From the NCBI RefSeq assembly GCF_963422355.1, contig NC_085098.1, positions 2,008,632-2,072,631 of the forward strand: a DNA stretch of 64,000 nt, written 5' to 3'. Made by a program: the position numbers and the translations under genes. Positions 11,164 to 24,315 of the stretch are shown piece after piece. The first letter of the stretch is position 1. Every line of letters begins with the position of its first letter. Under the pieces are notes generated by a model. The model ran no database searches and was not told the DNA's origin. It was given only the letters and a program-made list of their open reading frames with translations. Origin of the DNA: Corticium candelabrum. Its lineage: Eukaryota; Porifera; Homoscleromorpha; Homosclerophorida; Plakinidae.

Positions 11164-12560
11164 TACTGAGGTGGGGCCTGCATCTCATTAGTGGATTAAC
11201 ATTTTAAAATAGACAATTGACTAAAGATAATTACAAGAGCCGCTCTTGAATTCAATTTACTGTACAGTATACGATGTCAGTTATCCGAACGCCAGTTATT
11301 CGAAAGCGTCAGTTATCCAAAATATTCAGAGATGAACAGGGAGGGTGGGGTCCCGAAGTGTTCAGTTACTGTGACATCGATCCTACTGCAGGTCCTACTT
11401 AGGCATGTTTACTATGTTGTTTATCAGGTTGTTTTTGTTGTTCTCTTTACCATCATATATAGCAAAGAGATTTCGAAGTCATGGAAAACTTGTATCCTCT
11501 CTAGTATCTATGCATGTCATTACATTCATAGTTACTTATTTCAACTTAATTTTTATATTATGATATCTGTTTTAGTCTAGACATAATAAAAACAAGTCAC
11601 AACTCATAAAAAGCAGAGAGTATTGCAGCATATGCAGTCTGTAGAAATCATTGTTCATTGATCCTGGACTTTACTAAAAGAGTGCAGTACAAGTACTAGT
11701 ACATATATTGGCATATAGTTAGAACATTTACAACAAAGATTGTTAATCTTGAAGTATGTTTGACAAATTGGGTCGTTGTTAGACAGCATGTAGAGTATAC
11801 GTTGCGTTGTCATACTTGTATTTAATAATAAATTTCATTAATTAAGTCAGCGTTATCTAGATGCAGAAACCGTTCTTAGTAAACGAGCTGTTAGAATTCT
11901 AGCAAAGCCGTGCATGATTTCAAGTGATAGTAAGGTTTGATTGTCCAAGCTTACCTTGTATATTAAAAAGGACCCATTTTAAATGTGTACAGTTGCGGGA
12001 TGTCTTGTTCAAACAACACTTTCTGCTAACCGTTGCTAGAGGCACGCTCTGCTATGTCAGGTACTCTATACTAGGCTACAGAGTTGAAGCCAATACATAG
12101 CAACACAATGCAGCTTTTTGCTTGTTGTAAAGTGTATGCTCAGTATTGCTGCTTTCAGCATTTTCAACTGCGCTTGGTAATGATTGATTACTTTAGTATC
12201 AACTTTAATAGTTGTTTACAAACTATTCTTATCTCAAAATTTAAGATTTCTAGCTGCAAGTCATTAATTAAAGATATTGCTACCATAGAGGTTAATTAAC
12301 TGTTTGTACCACACACATATATTTCAATCTCAAGGCTGTTATAACCACATCCCATTACAACATAAAACATGTATACGCATGTGGCTGGTAAGCAACCACC
12401 AGCAAAAACAGCAATGCAAATGAGTAGTCAGTAAGTGGCCACTCACAAACAGCAGAAGCAGCAACATTAGCAATGACACCTTCAATCAGTCCAATCGAAC
12501 ACACAAACATATGCACTACAGCCTGTGAGCAAGAAGTCCGTCGTAGTCAAATAGCCACCA
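11164..12560. other. Intergenic stretch without a recognised gene
   Basis: AT-rich. Near 11270-11320 there are repeated CAGTTATCCGAA / CAGTTATTCGAA words resembling pogo/Tc1-type transposon ends, but no complete element was delimited. No coding exon recognised. Confidence 0.5.
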
Positions 12561-13702
12561 TCATTTCTTACGTGACTGTGGCTGGATGGCATCCAGGACC
12601 CGACCGATATCACCACCTTTTGCATGAAGCAGTTGTGTCAGCCACCCTCCATCATCATCAAACCCCATTTCCTTCAGCTGAGCTAAAACACGCTCGTAAG
12701 GGTGAGACGAAGAAACCCCGGTGACAGCAGCCACAGCATTTGTGGCAGCAGCGTGAAACTCCTGGGCTTGAGCTGCAGCAGCATAGGCAGCATCACTCTC
12801 CTCTTGTGTTGTCTCCACTGTTTCATCAGACTGAACGGTAGCTTCTTGATCACTGTCGGATTCATATGATGGATCTTCTTTCTGCTTGACACTCGTATCT
12901 TCACCACTGACTTCAACATCAACTTGCACACCCAAAGGCTCCAAAGCAGCAGCTACGGCCTTCCCAAGATTCTTCAGCTGATGACGATAACCCTTCCTTC
13001 GAGGGGTATCCTTACAACATTGGCTCTCTGTTTCGCCTGTAGCCGAGTGATCACGCTTAGTATGACACTGCCGTTCTTGACAATCACGGCGACGGTGTTG
13101 ACGTCGCTCTTCTCGGCGAGAGATGCAGTGACCCCAACGAGGTGGATTACATCCTGGTGGATGAAAAAACAAACCACCATTGCCATGAAATCCACCCCAC
13201 GGATGTTGAGGTTGACGCCACCAATCACTCTGTTGCTGCTGCCTCTGCTGAGGATGACCGCACTGACTGTCATAGGCAGACTTAGATTCATCCCCTAATT
13301 CAATTATTTGTTTTAATATTAACTAGCGCAAGCATCAAAGAAATACATATGCACTCACGGTGAACGTGAACCTTGAATATATCTCCATTCATGCTTCCGA
13401 GAGCTTCAACGAGTTCCTCGTCACTTGAAAAAGTAACGAAGTCGCCATCGGCATCTACAGCCATTCAGTTGTCATGTGACTTGACTATACCGCATCACTG
13501 TACTGTGTACTGTACCTTGCCAGAATGTAGCCACCTTGTTGGCCTGTACGCCACGAGCTGTCAAGACGCTCGCAAGCTTCTGCGTGAGGTATGCGTAGCT
13601 CGAACTCACGTCTGTATCAATACTGAATCGCCGAACCTCCGAAGGCTCGGGGTTATCGCGACGAAAATCGTCGTAGAAAAAAACTTTGACGGTCAGAGAC
13701 AT
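12561..13702 (-). CDS. SQSTM1: Sequestosome-1/p62-like selective autophagy receptor, lacking a ZZ finger
   Basis: Three exons on the minus strand (13702-13516, 13454-13359, 13294-12561) join to 338 residues. Residues 1-95 are a PB1 domain with the basic face (SLTVKV, EVRRFSI) and the acidic OPCA motif ([19 protein letters not shown]), so it can in principle self-polymerise. Around residues 195-225, [20 protein letters not shown] closely matches the conserved p62 segment before the LC3-binding region. The last 47 residues are a UBA domain ([20 protein letters not shown]), the ubiquitin-binding end. Between PB1 and this segment, where p62 normally has a ZZ zinc finger, there is Gln/Trp/Gly/His/Arg-rich sequence without ZZ spacing. 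I see no canonical W/F/Y-x-x-L/I/V LC3 motif in acidic context. It lies head to head with SREBF. Confidence 0.9.
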
Positions 13703-14336
13703 CGTCCTCTTCGCTTGAAGCAAGAAAGTCTGTAGCTGTCACTAGCAAATCAAATCCAAAGCCTGGAAAGCTTAGCCTATCTCCAGCAAGTGGCAAAGCA
13801 GCTGTAGCCACCAGCTCTTATAGCCAGCAGTAAAGCTGAGTCACGGAATGACTCGGCTGGTTTCGGATTTCGCAACGCGAAATGAATCATGCTTATGTAA
13901 CGCGCGTCAGACCTCGAGTGCACTTGCGCAACTTACTGTTTGACTAATTGAAATCAATGAAATGTAACATTTTGTGTTTGAATACTGTAATACATTTACT
14001 GTACAATACAGAGAACCTTAATTTAGATTCGTGCAGGTGAATGATAAAATATGCGCGTAACGATCTGGATCCCAAACATTAGCTAGGCTGTCGGACAATA
14101 GGATAGACATTATACGTCTAGATGTAGTAACGAATATCAATTGCTTGCAACTACGCCGTGCCTCTCGATTTTATTGTGCCTTCTGTGCAGCACTCAATAG
14201 CATGCGCAGGTGGCAGTCACGTGCCAAAGGCCAGCCCTACTGCGCTTGTGCAGTTTGACGTAAAGTCAGGAGATTCGTCGACACTTCGCTATTGGTCTTT
14301 CAGTGTGTCGAGAGGTGCCGTGTGAAGACCAGGGGG
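13703..14336. promoter_or_regulatory. Shared divergent promoter region of SQSTM1 and SREBF
   Basis: 634 bp separate the two start codons, which point away from each other. The interval contains GTCACGTGCC at 14216-14225, a CACGTG E-box about 110 bp before the SREBF ATG. CACGTG is bound by TFEB/MITF-type factors, and SREBPs themselves bind E-boxes. Transcription start sites cannot be read from sequence, so bidirectional use is inferred from spacing only. Confidence 0.5.
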
Positions 14337-15827
14337 ATGGACGATAGTCAGGAGTTTCAGTTGTTGACTGACTCCAGGCTGGAGTTGCCGCTGTGTCCGA
14401 TGTCGTTAGACGACTTACCCCACGACCTCGACGAGAGGCTCTTCGCCGACATAGACGGTATGTTTAGCTGTAATACAACCCTTTCTACTTCTTCTGCATC
14501 ACCATTTGTTCTATTGAGTCGAGATTCGAAGTACTTTTGTTGCTGTGGGCGGTGGCACCCGGAAGTAGCAGCTAGCGTGGGTTGAAGCCGGTCATGTTGC
14601 TTGTCTACGCGAACGAAATATGATTTTTTGGCTTCTTAGGTCGTCGTCGAATTACAATGCAAGGAAGAATAGCGTCTTTAGTGGAACTGTTACGTTCGTC
14701 GTGTAATAGCGGGTGGGCGGGGTAGTACGTCGCCTTCGGTGCTAAATGACCGCAGCTTTTGTACGTCTTGCAATCGCTCCTTTGTCTAATTAGCTGACGC
14801 AGTATTAGCCAATTCAACGGAGGCGCCTGACGGCCTTCTTCACCACGAAGAGGGTGACTATTCACAACAGATAGAGAGCTACCCATCTCACAGTCTTGGA
14901 ATGAGTCAACAGGACTTTCACCAGCATTGCATGTTCGCTTCGACTGTGAACAACTTGAACAGTCAAAGCGGACCGGATATTCGACTCATGCAAACCCCAA
15001 GAATGTTGACTCAGAAACAGTCTGACCATCTGCAGCCACCTCCAACCATTCATGTAAGAATCATTGTAAACTTTTAATTTTCAATTAAAGTTTCACAATT
15101 GCATGTGTTCTGTGACCAGACTAGTGGCTATCAATCTCAACCAACAGATAGTGGAGTAACATACCAGAGTCTACCTAGTGGTGCAAATAATCCTGCTATA
15201 ATGGCTGCATTGCAAAGATTCAACTTCAGCCAAATGCTGAATGGTCAAGTAATGGGTCTCCCAGGCCAACCTAGCCTCATAACACCTGACCAGAGACTAA
15301 AATTTCAAGACATGAAATCTTTGGGAGTCGGTGGTGGAAAGACAGAGAAACGGTCGGCTCATAATGCAATCGAGCGTCGATACAGAACGAGTATAAATGA
15401 CAAGATTATGGAGTTGAAGAACCTTGTAGTTGGGCCAGACACGAAGGTGACGATAATTTGGGGCTGCACCTCTACAGTTCTTAGAACCTTCTTTGACATA
15501 TTGGGTGTGTATCCTTTGATGTAGATTAACAAGGCTGGGGTGTTGAGGAAGGCTATTGACTACATTAGATATTTACAAGGCATCAACCAGAGGTTACGGC
15601 ACGAGAATTTATCTCTGAGGAAGGCAGCACAACATGGAGGTTAGCATCAGGAGATTATGTTCTGTGTTATAATGAGGATGGACGTGCCAAAATAGACAGC
15701 ATAAGTGTGTTTTCAGTCACATTTTCAGTGCATTGTGGATGGCAGTCACTTGATATTTTTGTAGCTCTTTGTATCACATGGTGTGTGTGCGTGTTCTGCG
15801 TGCTTTTGTGCTTGCTTGCTTGCTTGC

Positions 15828-15890
<63 letters not shown>

Positions 15891-18800
15891 GCTATGTGTG
15901 TTATTGTGTGTTCCATTTGTTTCATCTGCAACCAAACCATAGAGAGTGATTGGATCAGAAAGCAATTACTTACATTAAATTTGAAAATCAAGGGATACTA
16001 AATCAACACTGTCAAGATTGGGGCCTTGGATACCTTGCATCCATTACACCCTACAAATGTAAATTTCTTAGGTTCTCCAAAATGAGGAATCATTGGGATG
16101 TGCAATTTTGCCCATTATATTGCTATATCTGCCACATTTTGGCAATAGATCAACTATTATTTTGCTTTGAGTACCTGAGTAGTGATATTGTCATATGTGA
16201 CCAGGTCATTGCACATTGATTTGAAACATTGTATAGGTTACATAAATATAGAGCTGGCATAGCATCTGTTTTTTTAGTATGAACAGTTTTCTTCTATGGC
16301 AAATACGTCCTTTACAGGCTGCAGCTGATAGAAGAGAGTTACAAATGTGATCTACTTTATGTCATCAGTATCCTTGAAGTGAAGTCATGGAGGTGTACGA
16401 CAAGGGTACAGTACTATCATGTAGGATATGACAAGGGTAATATCTGACAAGGGTACTATTGTCTCTATATATGAAGGAGAGCTGCCTGTCTGTTTGTATG
16501 CATGGCTGGGCGTCTCTCTGCCGCCTTGTGTCCAATCTCCGCCAAATTTGGCTTGCGCATACCGAATCTGTACCAGCCAACATTGACATGGCTGGATTTT
16601 TTGAGTGCACAGGGTCCCCTTTTGAGGGGTCAATCCCTGCGTACAATTTCTCAACGTGAACACTACTAACGCTATTAATTTACTAACAACTAATAATCTA
16701 ATCTAATTTGCCCATGCGCAGAATGGGATGGTGAGCTAGTGTAGGATATGACAAGGGTACTATCGTTTAGGATATGCATAGAATGCTGAACCACTTCATG
16801 TAGATCCTTTCCACTGTACCAACTACGACTTTGACCAAGCTCTATCCTTGTCCAAACTAAAGAACAGGCATCTGTTTTAGAGAGCAGATTGTGGCATTGA
16901 TTTTCAATGAATTGTTGAAAGTGTTTGTGATAGTTATTGTATGTGGTTTTAACTAAAGCATGGCCAACATATTAAATAGTTAATTTATGCTGTTATCAAG
17001 ACTGTTATCATGATCATACAGTATGAGCAGTGCAGATTAGAATATACAATCACATGATCAAAAAGTTTCATGAATACAGTGCTCTAGCACCAGATCCCCA
17101 GCTGGTTTTGTTGTGCTGCTATGGCGTTTCAAAATCTTGGGGAAAGCCGTGATTACATTAGCCCAATGTTTGAATATAGCTGTAGGAATCATGTTTTCAT
17201 GTTTGGTATTTGGTATCTTGTCATTAAGTCTGTGTAGCAATACTTTGTTTGAAAGATGAATGGCTGTGTGTTCTTGAAAAGTAAGGGTTAATTCACAACA
17301 TGAAATGACTTAGTACGTTTTACAGAATCTTCTATAATGAGTACTGCAGTATTCTGATTGTGGTGGTGTGATTATAATGTGTCCTACATTGAGTTTGTTT
17401 GTCTTGATCTTGTTGTGGTATGAGTTTGATGATCTAAAAATATTTAGTGAGGTATATATTGTCTTGTCTTGGCAACTGAGTCTTTATTAGATGCTGCTAT
17501 GTGTCTGCGTGCATTTGTTGTTTATAGTTGGTCATGTTTTTGGTGGCTCATTGAGTGTATGCTGGTAATAGTTGTGTTGTAGATGGTAGCCATCATTGTC
17601 TCATTTTTATGTAGATCCGGCTGCTGTTGCTGCGACTCTTCTTGCTGTTGATTCACAGGCAATGATGGATTTACATTGCTCCGATCCTCCTCGTTCTCCA
17701 TTTCCAGACACAGATCCAACGAGTGTGTACAGTACAAGAAATGCTGTTAGCAAGTCAAGGTCAACGTCAGGAGAAGAAAAGCTGATAGATGGATGGAGAG
17801 AAAGTGGACAGGAGATTGACGGATGTCAATCTGGAGACTCGCCGTCATCAGGTCAGATGCAATTAATTCACATAATTAACATATGAACTATTTTTAGATT
17901 AAATAAGTTGAACAAGTTAGAGACAATTATGTGATAAAAATTTTAATCAGGCTGATGTAGATTAATAAGTAAACTAAAGTATTTACACTAAATAATTTGT
18001 AGTATTTTGGAGAATGGATTGTGTAGATGCCACTATTGATAACTCTCCAGAGAGCAGTGCCGCTGGCAGTCCAAGCAATGGTGTGGAGCAAGTCGAGACT
18101 CCGGCTGTTGAGACACCACCGGTCACTCCAGAGGAACAACAGAAGCAGGTGGGCATTCTTTGTGAATTGAGGTAGAAATGATTTGGTAGAGAAGAAAGAT
18201 AGGAATAAAGTAGAGATGAATAGGAACATGTGTTGTGGATGATAACGAGTGTGAAGGGGCTAATGGAATGTGTGACTACAACAGGAATGGTGTCTGTGAT
18301 GTAAAAAGAGGGTGTTGGGGTTGGAGAGGTCAAGTGTGTCAAAGGTGGCACAGATAAGGCAATGAATAGTAGGGACGGGTCATAGAAATAGACACTGAGA
18401 GGTCTGCTCTAATGTGTCGTAGGAAATCTCATTAATTAGTGGGTGGTAAGTGAGATCCTCATAATGCAGTTTGTAGGCAACTGATGCAACAGATTTGACG
18501 AAAGGGGAATGTGGGTGACATGCTTAGGGATTGAAATGGGAAGGGTTTACTTTATTTACCAGCAAGAATTTTAGTGAACATGCCGACATGATTAGTGAGA
18601 TGGCAGGTCTATTTGGAAGTTTAATCTCTAATTTATTTATGCTTGTACAGTAGGTAATGATTGTGGTAATGACTGTGTTGGAATAAAGGTCGGGTAATGC
18701 TGTCTTTTAATTTATGCAGTGTCCAGCCATTGATTATCTAAAGATGTATGGTGTTGACTTTACAACCAGAATGTTAGTGCCACCCTCAGATGGAATAGAT

Positions 18801-21800
18801 TTTTGCTTTAGTCTTATTGAGGATTTTAAGAGTCAGTAGCAATCATTGGCCGTGTGTATTGACATCTTATATCTTTCATTACACTTTATTTGGAATTTAT
18901 GTATGTAATTGTTGATATGTGTCGTTACTCGTAAGTAGAGACAGACGGTTGTGCTTTGGAACTAAACAAGTAGATGATTGGTTTGGACAAATGTTGTTTG
19001 ATGTCATAGACATGAAGCTGTGCAATGGTGTAGTTGATACTTCTTTCAGGTGAAGAAAGAGCCACGATCACCTCGTTCAATGAATCATACTCGCATCACT
19101 CTCTGCATTCTTGCTCTCACTTTTTGTCTTCTTCTCAATCCAAGTTCTTTGATGCGTCAAGAGGAATCTTTCGGTGGTGCTCCTTCTGTTCATGGAAATG
19201 GGCGTCATCTTCAGGGACTTTCTACTGAAATAGGTCACACTTATTTTCATTTAGTTTTGTGTATTTGGTTTGATGTGTCTTTGTGATCTGTAGGCGAGGT
19301 TTCATTGCTGTTGTCTGTGGTTAGCTGGATCGTCAAAGCTGTAGTTGTTTTTGCCTGTTTGGCATGGGTCTTGGTGTTTGGAGAACCAAGAGTGGCACCA
19401 TACTCAAAAAGTTTGGATGCTTTTTGGAGACACAGACGCACAGCTAAATCTGAAATGCGAAATGGTGAGTTTTCTGTTTGTTAGGTAAAGGAAGTCTTGA
19501 GCTACTGAGCGTTGTAGTATTCTGTTTGTGGTATGTGGAGTTTGTATATCTTATGATGTCACTGATTTGTTTTTCTGTGCTACTAAACTGACTGACCTGA
19601 AAATTGCTTGTTAGTACAGTACAGTAGAACCGTGCTAATGAGAAGCTCTGGTAATCTGTGACTTTTGAAGCAGTTGGTTGTAGATCATTGCAAGGTTATG
19701 AGCATGTCTATCGAACACAAACAAGAAAGAAACTTTCACACAAGTCGACAAAATGGCGGTTTTGAACAAATTAGGAACAATTTTGTGCATCATAGTTTAT
19801 GAGTGATAATGGTCCTGGATGAAGCATAATTTCAGATTTTAAGCATTTTGATAATCTGCACAAATTCACTAATTCGATCTGCTATCTGCTGATCGTGGTA
19901 TAAGATTAGTTCAGTTTTACTGTACAGATAAATCTGAATCTGAATTAGGTGTTGCAAAATAGACTAGGTGATATGCAAGCTGCATTGTGATGCACATGCG
20001 CTAGGGTTATAATAGTACTGCTGTAGACTAACGACTGACCCCACAACCAACCAATTCCACGACCAACGACCTGCAATAGTGCATGTGCTCGCTGGTGTTA
20101 ATTAATTATTTTTATATTTTTATTGTGGCGTATTAAACGTGACTAGTGATGTACTGTGTTATTATTTGGCAGTTTCAAGGTGTCTACTGCTTGTGTTGTG
20201 TAGGTAAGATGTCCTCTGCTGTGAAATACCATTCACTGAGTCTTGCTGTACTGTCTCACCCTTTACCCACTGGTGTTATTGATGTCACCACTAGCATTAT
20301 GTGGAACATACTAAGACAGTTATTCCATCTGATATCAGTTGATCGGCTTATTGTGGCTGGCTCAAACTACTTACTGCCAAACAGGAGGTGAGACTAGCAT
20401 AAAGATCAGAAGCAGGGATAAGGGGCATAATCTGATAGTACGAGTAGTATTGGTTGCAGCTGTATGATTATTTATGACACTTTGTGTGTGCATCACTTGG
20501 TAGGATTGTCAAAGAACACAGAGATCTATTCAATGTAATATGTTATTGTGTTATAAATGATAGTTAGTTATTCTGTGTTGATGATATTTCACATTGACGT
20601 TCTTCTGATGAACCATACAACTTGGTGGTGTTTCAGTTTTGGCTGAAAGTCATATTCGGACGACAGTTGTAGTAGGGACAGCCAACAAAATGTTACTTTA
20701 TATAATGGTTTTAGTTGAAGTACATGGAAAAGTGTGAAGTAGTGGCCAGCAAGTCAGACATTTGGTCATGGGTGTCATTTGTCATCACATTGACTCACTC
20801 GAATGAGAGATCGTCTCAGTACAGTGGCCAAACTGGATGTAAAGTTGAGATTATGTAATAACCAGGGTCAGAAGTGTCAACAATGAGAGCTAGTTTGGGT
20901 AGAAGTCGACTTTGCATTTGACTGTTTTGAGAGATGTGACATATCTGTAGAACATGCAGTAGAGTTTGAAACATTTATCATGAATGTGAACGTGTCAAAA
21001 TGTTTTCCTGCATATTTTCAAAAATAAATGTATTACTGCTAGACACCACCACATTGCAGTGTGTTATTTAGGTCTGACATTCAAGACATGAAGACATCCG
21101 CCAAACACGCAGCTCTTGCTTATCATGATGTCCAGTTGGCTTACCTGAGTGGCCACATGCCTGCTGACAGGCACTTAGCATTTCATGTTGCCTTGTCATC
21201 TGTCAACATGGCAGAGTGTGCCGGAAATGAGATAGATTGTGAACAAATGGCAAGAATATATGCTACAGCAGCAATTCAGTTGAGAAGGGATCACTCCAAT
21301 CTTCCAGTTGTCTCGGTTAGTATGTGGTTAGTCGTCGTGGTCTCTTCTAATATTGAGTTATCTTTGTTCAGCATTTGTTACTGTCTCGGATGAGGAAGTC
21401 ATGCACTGCTTTGCCAGCAGATCTTCATTGGCTTGCGACACCGGACGGAGAAGACTTCTTCTTCTCAGCAAATTGGTGGCAGATGGCACCTCCTAGTCAC
21501 ATATGGGCAAAGCCAACAGAGCCTGGTCATTGTTTAGCTGATTATTTGTGTACCATCATTTTGTTAATTTGGTTATTTATCATTATTGTAGGCAATTTTT
21601 GTGGCTACCTTGCTTCTCTCTTTCGACAACAGCTTTTGCACAATGGTTTCTTTAACTTAACCGTTTCTGATGACAAGAAGACTTCTCCAGATGTTGATGC
21701 TGCTTTATCTGAGTTTTTACTTGTTGAGGAACTGAGTGACTGTGATGAGTTAGACATTGTGTCTTGTTGGTGGGCAAGAGTCGGCCAGATGGCTTGTTAC

Positions 21801-23974
21801 TTAGCAAAGAAAGACATCAGTAAACTTGAAGAAATCCATCATAGACTGAAGAAATTACCATTTCAAATGAATGACAGGTAGTATTGTTAAAATACAATAT
21901 GTATTTATTGTTTTGATACATGTATTTCCTGTATATTAGTGTTCTGATTTGCCCTGCTGTTAGCAAAGTTCTCAGTGTAACATGTCATCTAAAGATGGCA
22001 TTGAAGACAGATGGTGAGGTTCTAACCTCAGAGTTGCTGAAAGAGTGCAATAGTGCTACAATATGTTTGGAACAAAGTATGAAGCAAACAAAGAGAAGAG
22101 ATGAGACCGTAGAAGTTCCAAGTCTTTTCAAGGTAGATGTTTGGGTCATAAACAGCAGTGATATCAGATAGTGTTCAGTATTCTTCCCAGTCTCTCAGCT
22201 GGGAGATTCTAAGCGTAATGGGTTTGTTGTTGGGCTAAATGCATTGCCCAGTTGATGATTGGTAAAGTGACAGCTCAATAGTGAGGCACCATAAGTATTA
22301 TTATTTGTATCTACATCCATTGAAACAAATTTACTAACCTATTAAGCCATGCCACTTTTATGCCACTTCTTGTGTTTAAACTCTTGCCTAAAGAATCATT
22401 GACTTGATCTGCATAGAGTATGGTGTAGCAGATGATGGTTAAGTTTGAGCTTTGTTCCCAGTCAGTCAGATTATTTGTCTTTGATTTCTGTATTATTAGA
22501 CAAGTAGAACAGTGTATGTAACTAGGAAGAAAAATGTCCATGATGACGTTGAGCAAGTGTTGCTGATATTTTCTCCATTTAGTTTTTGCCATTGTTTTCG
22601 CTTTATATTTCTGAGATAAAGCGCACTATAACAAGACAATCGGTAATCTTTGCATTTTGTGTAGCTCAGTTATAGTGAAGTGCTTGAAATGGCACTGAGA
22701 CCCTGCAAGTGACCAATGTAGGTGTGATTTTTGATTGTAGTGTACTCCCATTGATTAGATATGATGGGTAACTTTTACATTTTGATCTCAGTTATGGTTC
22801 TATGTTGTTTGTCAAACTAAATACATATCCGATGACTGTTATTCATCAAGTATAAATACTGTTGCAGCTAGTAGTTTCCAGACGTTATCTAACTGAATAG
22901 TGCAAAGAAAGGTTGGAGTTTGACGCTAGTACTACTGTGTCTACGAGCACTCTGTTTGTAATTCAATTTGGCAAGACCTTCACTACTTCGTATATGGGAG
23001 AAGTGAATAAGATGTGGGATTTCTGTAGACCTGGGTCACTATGATGATGATGACATAATTTTAATTAAATTACTGTAGGCTGTACACTTGTCTGTGCCAG
23101 TCATGAGAATATGTAATTATGTTAAGTTAGAACCCCAGACATCTGTGACTGTTAGTTGTGTATGCCCAAACCCACATCTTCTTCAGTGTGGCATCACCTT
23201 ATTTGCAGATTATATTGCTTGTTTGGTTGTATGACCTTTTTATGGTGTTGTAATATAGCTGTTGTATTGTGGTTGTTTATTGCAGTTGGTCCTTGTCTTG
23301 GCATATGACCTGTTGCTCAGTGCTCGCACTCAGCTCTGGCGTGGAAGTGAGTTGTCTGGACGGTCATCTTCGTTTACTGCTGTGACAGGATACCAGAAGG
23401 ATCTGACCAATTTTGAACAACTGAGCAATGGCATACCTTCAACTACTGCACAGGTACCGACTCATTGTGTGTGTTTAGATGTCCCGTACAGTCAGACCTC
23501 ATTATTCGGACACCCAATAAAAAATCCAACACCCTCACTTTCTGACTAAGGTGCACGTGAAACCAATTTACATGGGTCAACTTGTATTTGTTACCAATAA
23601 TCCGACAGAAACCAGCAGGACAGACACAAGGTCGGAATAACAAGGTCTGACTGTAGTATAGTGTGACCAGTGGTGAGTCTGACTGTCTGACTGGCTGGCT
23701 GTTTCCCTGTTTCCTTGCATGTCTGTTTGTCTGCCCATTCTATGAGGTGTCATTGGACTGCAGCTTTTTGCTTACATTTTCATCTTGTGGTGGGAAGGTG
23801 TATTCTGTTATGTCAATGTGGATATTTGGTTAGTTTCAGAAACACAAGGCTGCATATCGTATGATGTCAGGTGCCAACCCTGTTTTAACTCAACAGCTCC
23901 TTCATCATCGAGCTTCTGTCCGACGGTCAGAGTGTTCTCAGGGCTTATCAAGAAAGACGTTTAGCTCTGCTTAG
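14337..23974 (+). CDS. SREBF: Sterol regulatory element-binding protein (SREBP), membrane-bound bHLH transcription factor
   Basis: Fifteen exons join in frame to 953 residues: 14337-14457, 14809-15053, 15120-15446, 15525-15639, 17615-17851, 18027-18148, 19050-19233, 19294-19464, 20204-20387, 21072-21315, 21372-21525, 21592-21877, 21964-22132, 23286-23453, 23840-23974. An acidic N-terminus is followed by the bHLH-ZIP near residues 199-270. Its basic region, [15 protein letters not shown], has the Tyr that marks SREBPs. Two membrane spans follow: [17 protein letters not shown] (404-420) and about 454-480. The luminal loop between them holds RHLQ (441-444), fitting the site-1 protease consensus. 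The RxxLC/NP context of span 1 fits site-2 protease cleavage. The long C-terminal part corresponds to the SCAP-binding regulatory domain. Expected role: ER-held regulator of lipid-synthesis genes, released in the Golgi. Introns 4 and 14 contain transposon remnants. Confidence 0.95.
15811..15889. repeat. (TTGC)n and (GT)n microsatellite in SREBF intron 4
   Basis: Five TTGC units run directly into about 30 GT units. Confidence 0.95.
16462..16740 (+). mobile_element. Putative short non-autonomous Helitron in SREBF intron 4
   Basis: The left end, TCTCTATATATGAAGGAGAGC and CTGTCTGTTTG, followed by a CCGCCAAATTTGGC segment, resembles the 5' region of invertebrate Helitron/Helentron elements. The right end has a small hairpin (CCCAT, six bases, then ATGGG counting one spacer) followed by GAGCTAGT, as Helitron 3' ends do. 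No terminal inverted repeats or target duplication are seen, as expected for Helitrons. Both flanks carry a direct repeat of GATATGACAAGGGTA, a local minisatellite. There is no coding capacity. The assignment rests on resemblance at the two ends only. Confidence 0.45.
23489..23653. mobile_element. 165-bp pogo/Tc1-mariner-type MITE in SREBF intron 14
   Basis: Left end CAGTCAGACCTCATTATTCG; right end, reverse-complemented, CAGTCAGACCTTGTTATTCC. These are inverted repeats of about 22 bp with few mismatches, flanked by TA on both sides (23487-23488 and 23654-23655). A TA target and CAGT(C)xGACC termini are typical of pogo/Tigger-type elements. No transposase is present, so it is non-autonomous. 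Confidence 0.8.
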
Positions 23975-24315
23975 CACAACAATAATTATATTCTAGCACA
24001 GTGTTGCAATTTTTGTTACAGTTAGCCCGACACTGTTTTGACGTCACACTTCATATAACATAGTATTTCATGTAGGAGAGGTGTATAGAAGGTTATTGAA
24101 GGACCCCATTTACGTGGCCCTTAACTTTATGTTTGTGTAAACTTGATAATAGCAAGCTTTCCTACTGTAAACACTGTGTATGGTAAAGTAGTAGTTAGTA
24201 GATTGAACTGTATGCTTTATGCTATAACAAGATGAATAGATACTACACTCAACCTTGTCAAAACAACTTCCCCAACTGTATTAAACATAATTCCGATATA
24301 TTCCTTCGGAAGCAA

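Noticed and set aside
19615-19928. Possible pogo-type MITE in SREBF intron 8 (TACAGTAGAACC ... inverted TACAGTAAAACT)
   Set aside because: Only about 12 bp of imperfect terminal similarity and no clear further pairing; below the standard I applied to the element at 23489.
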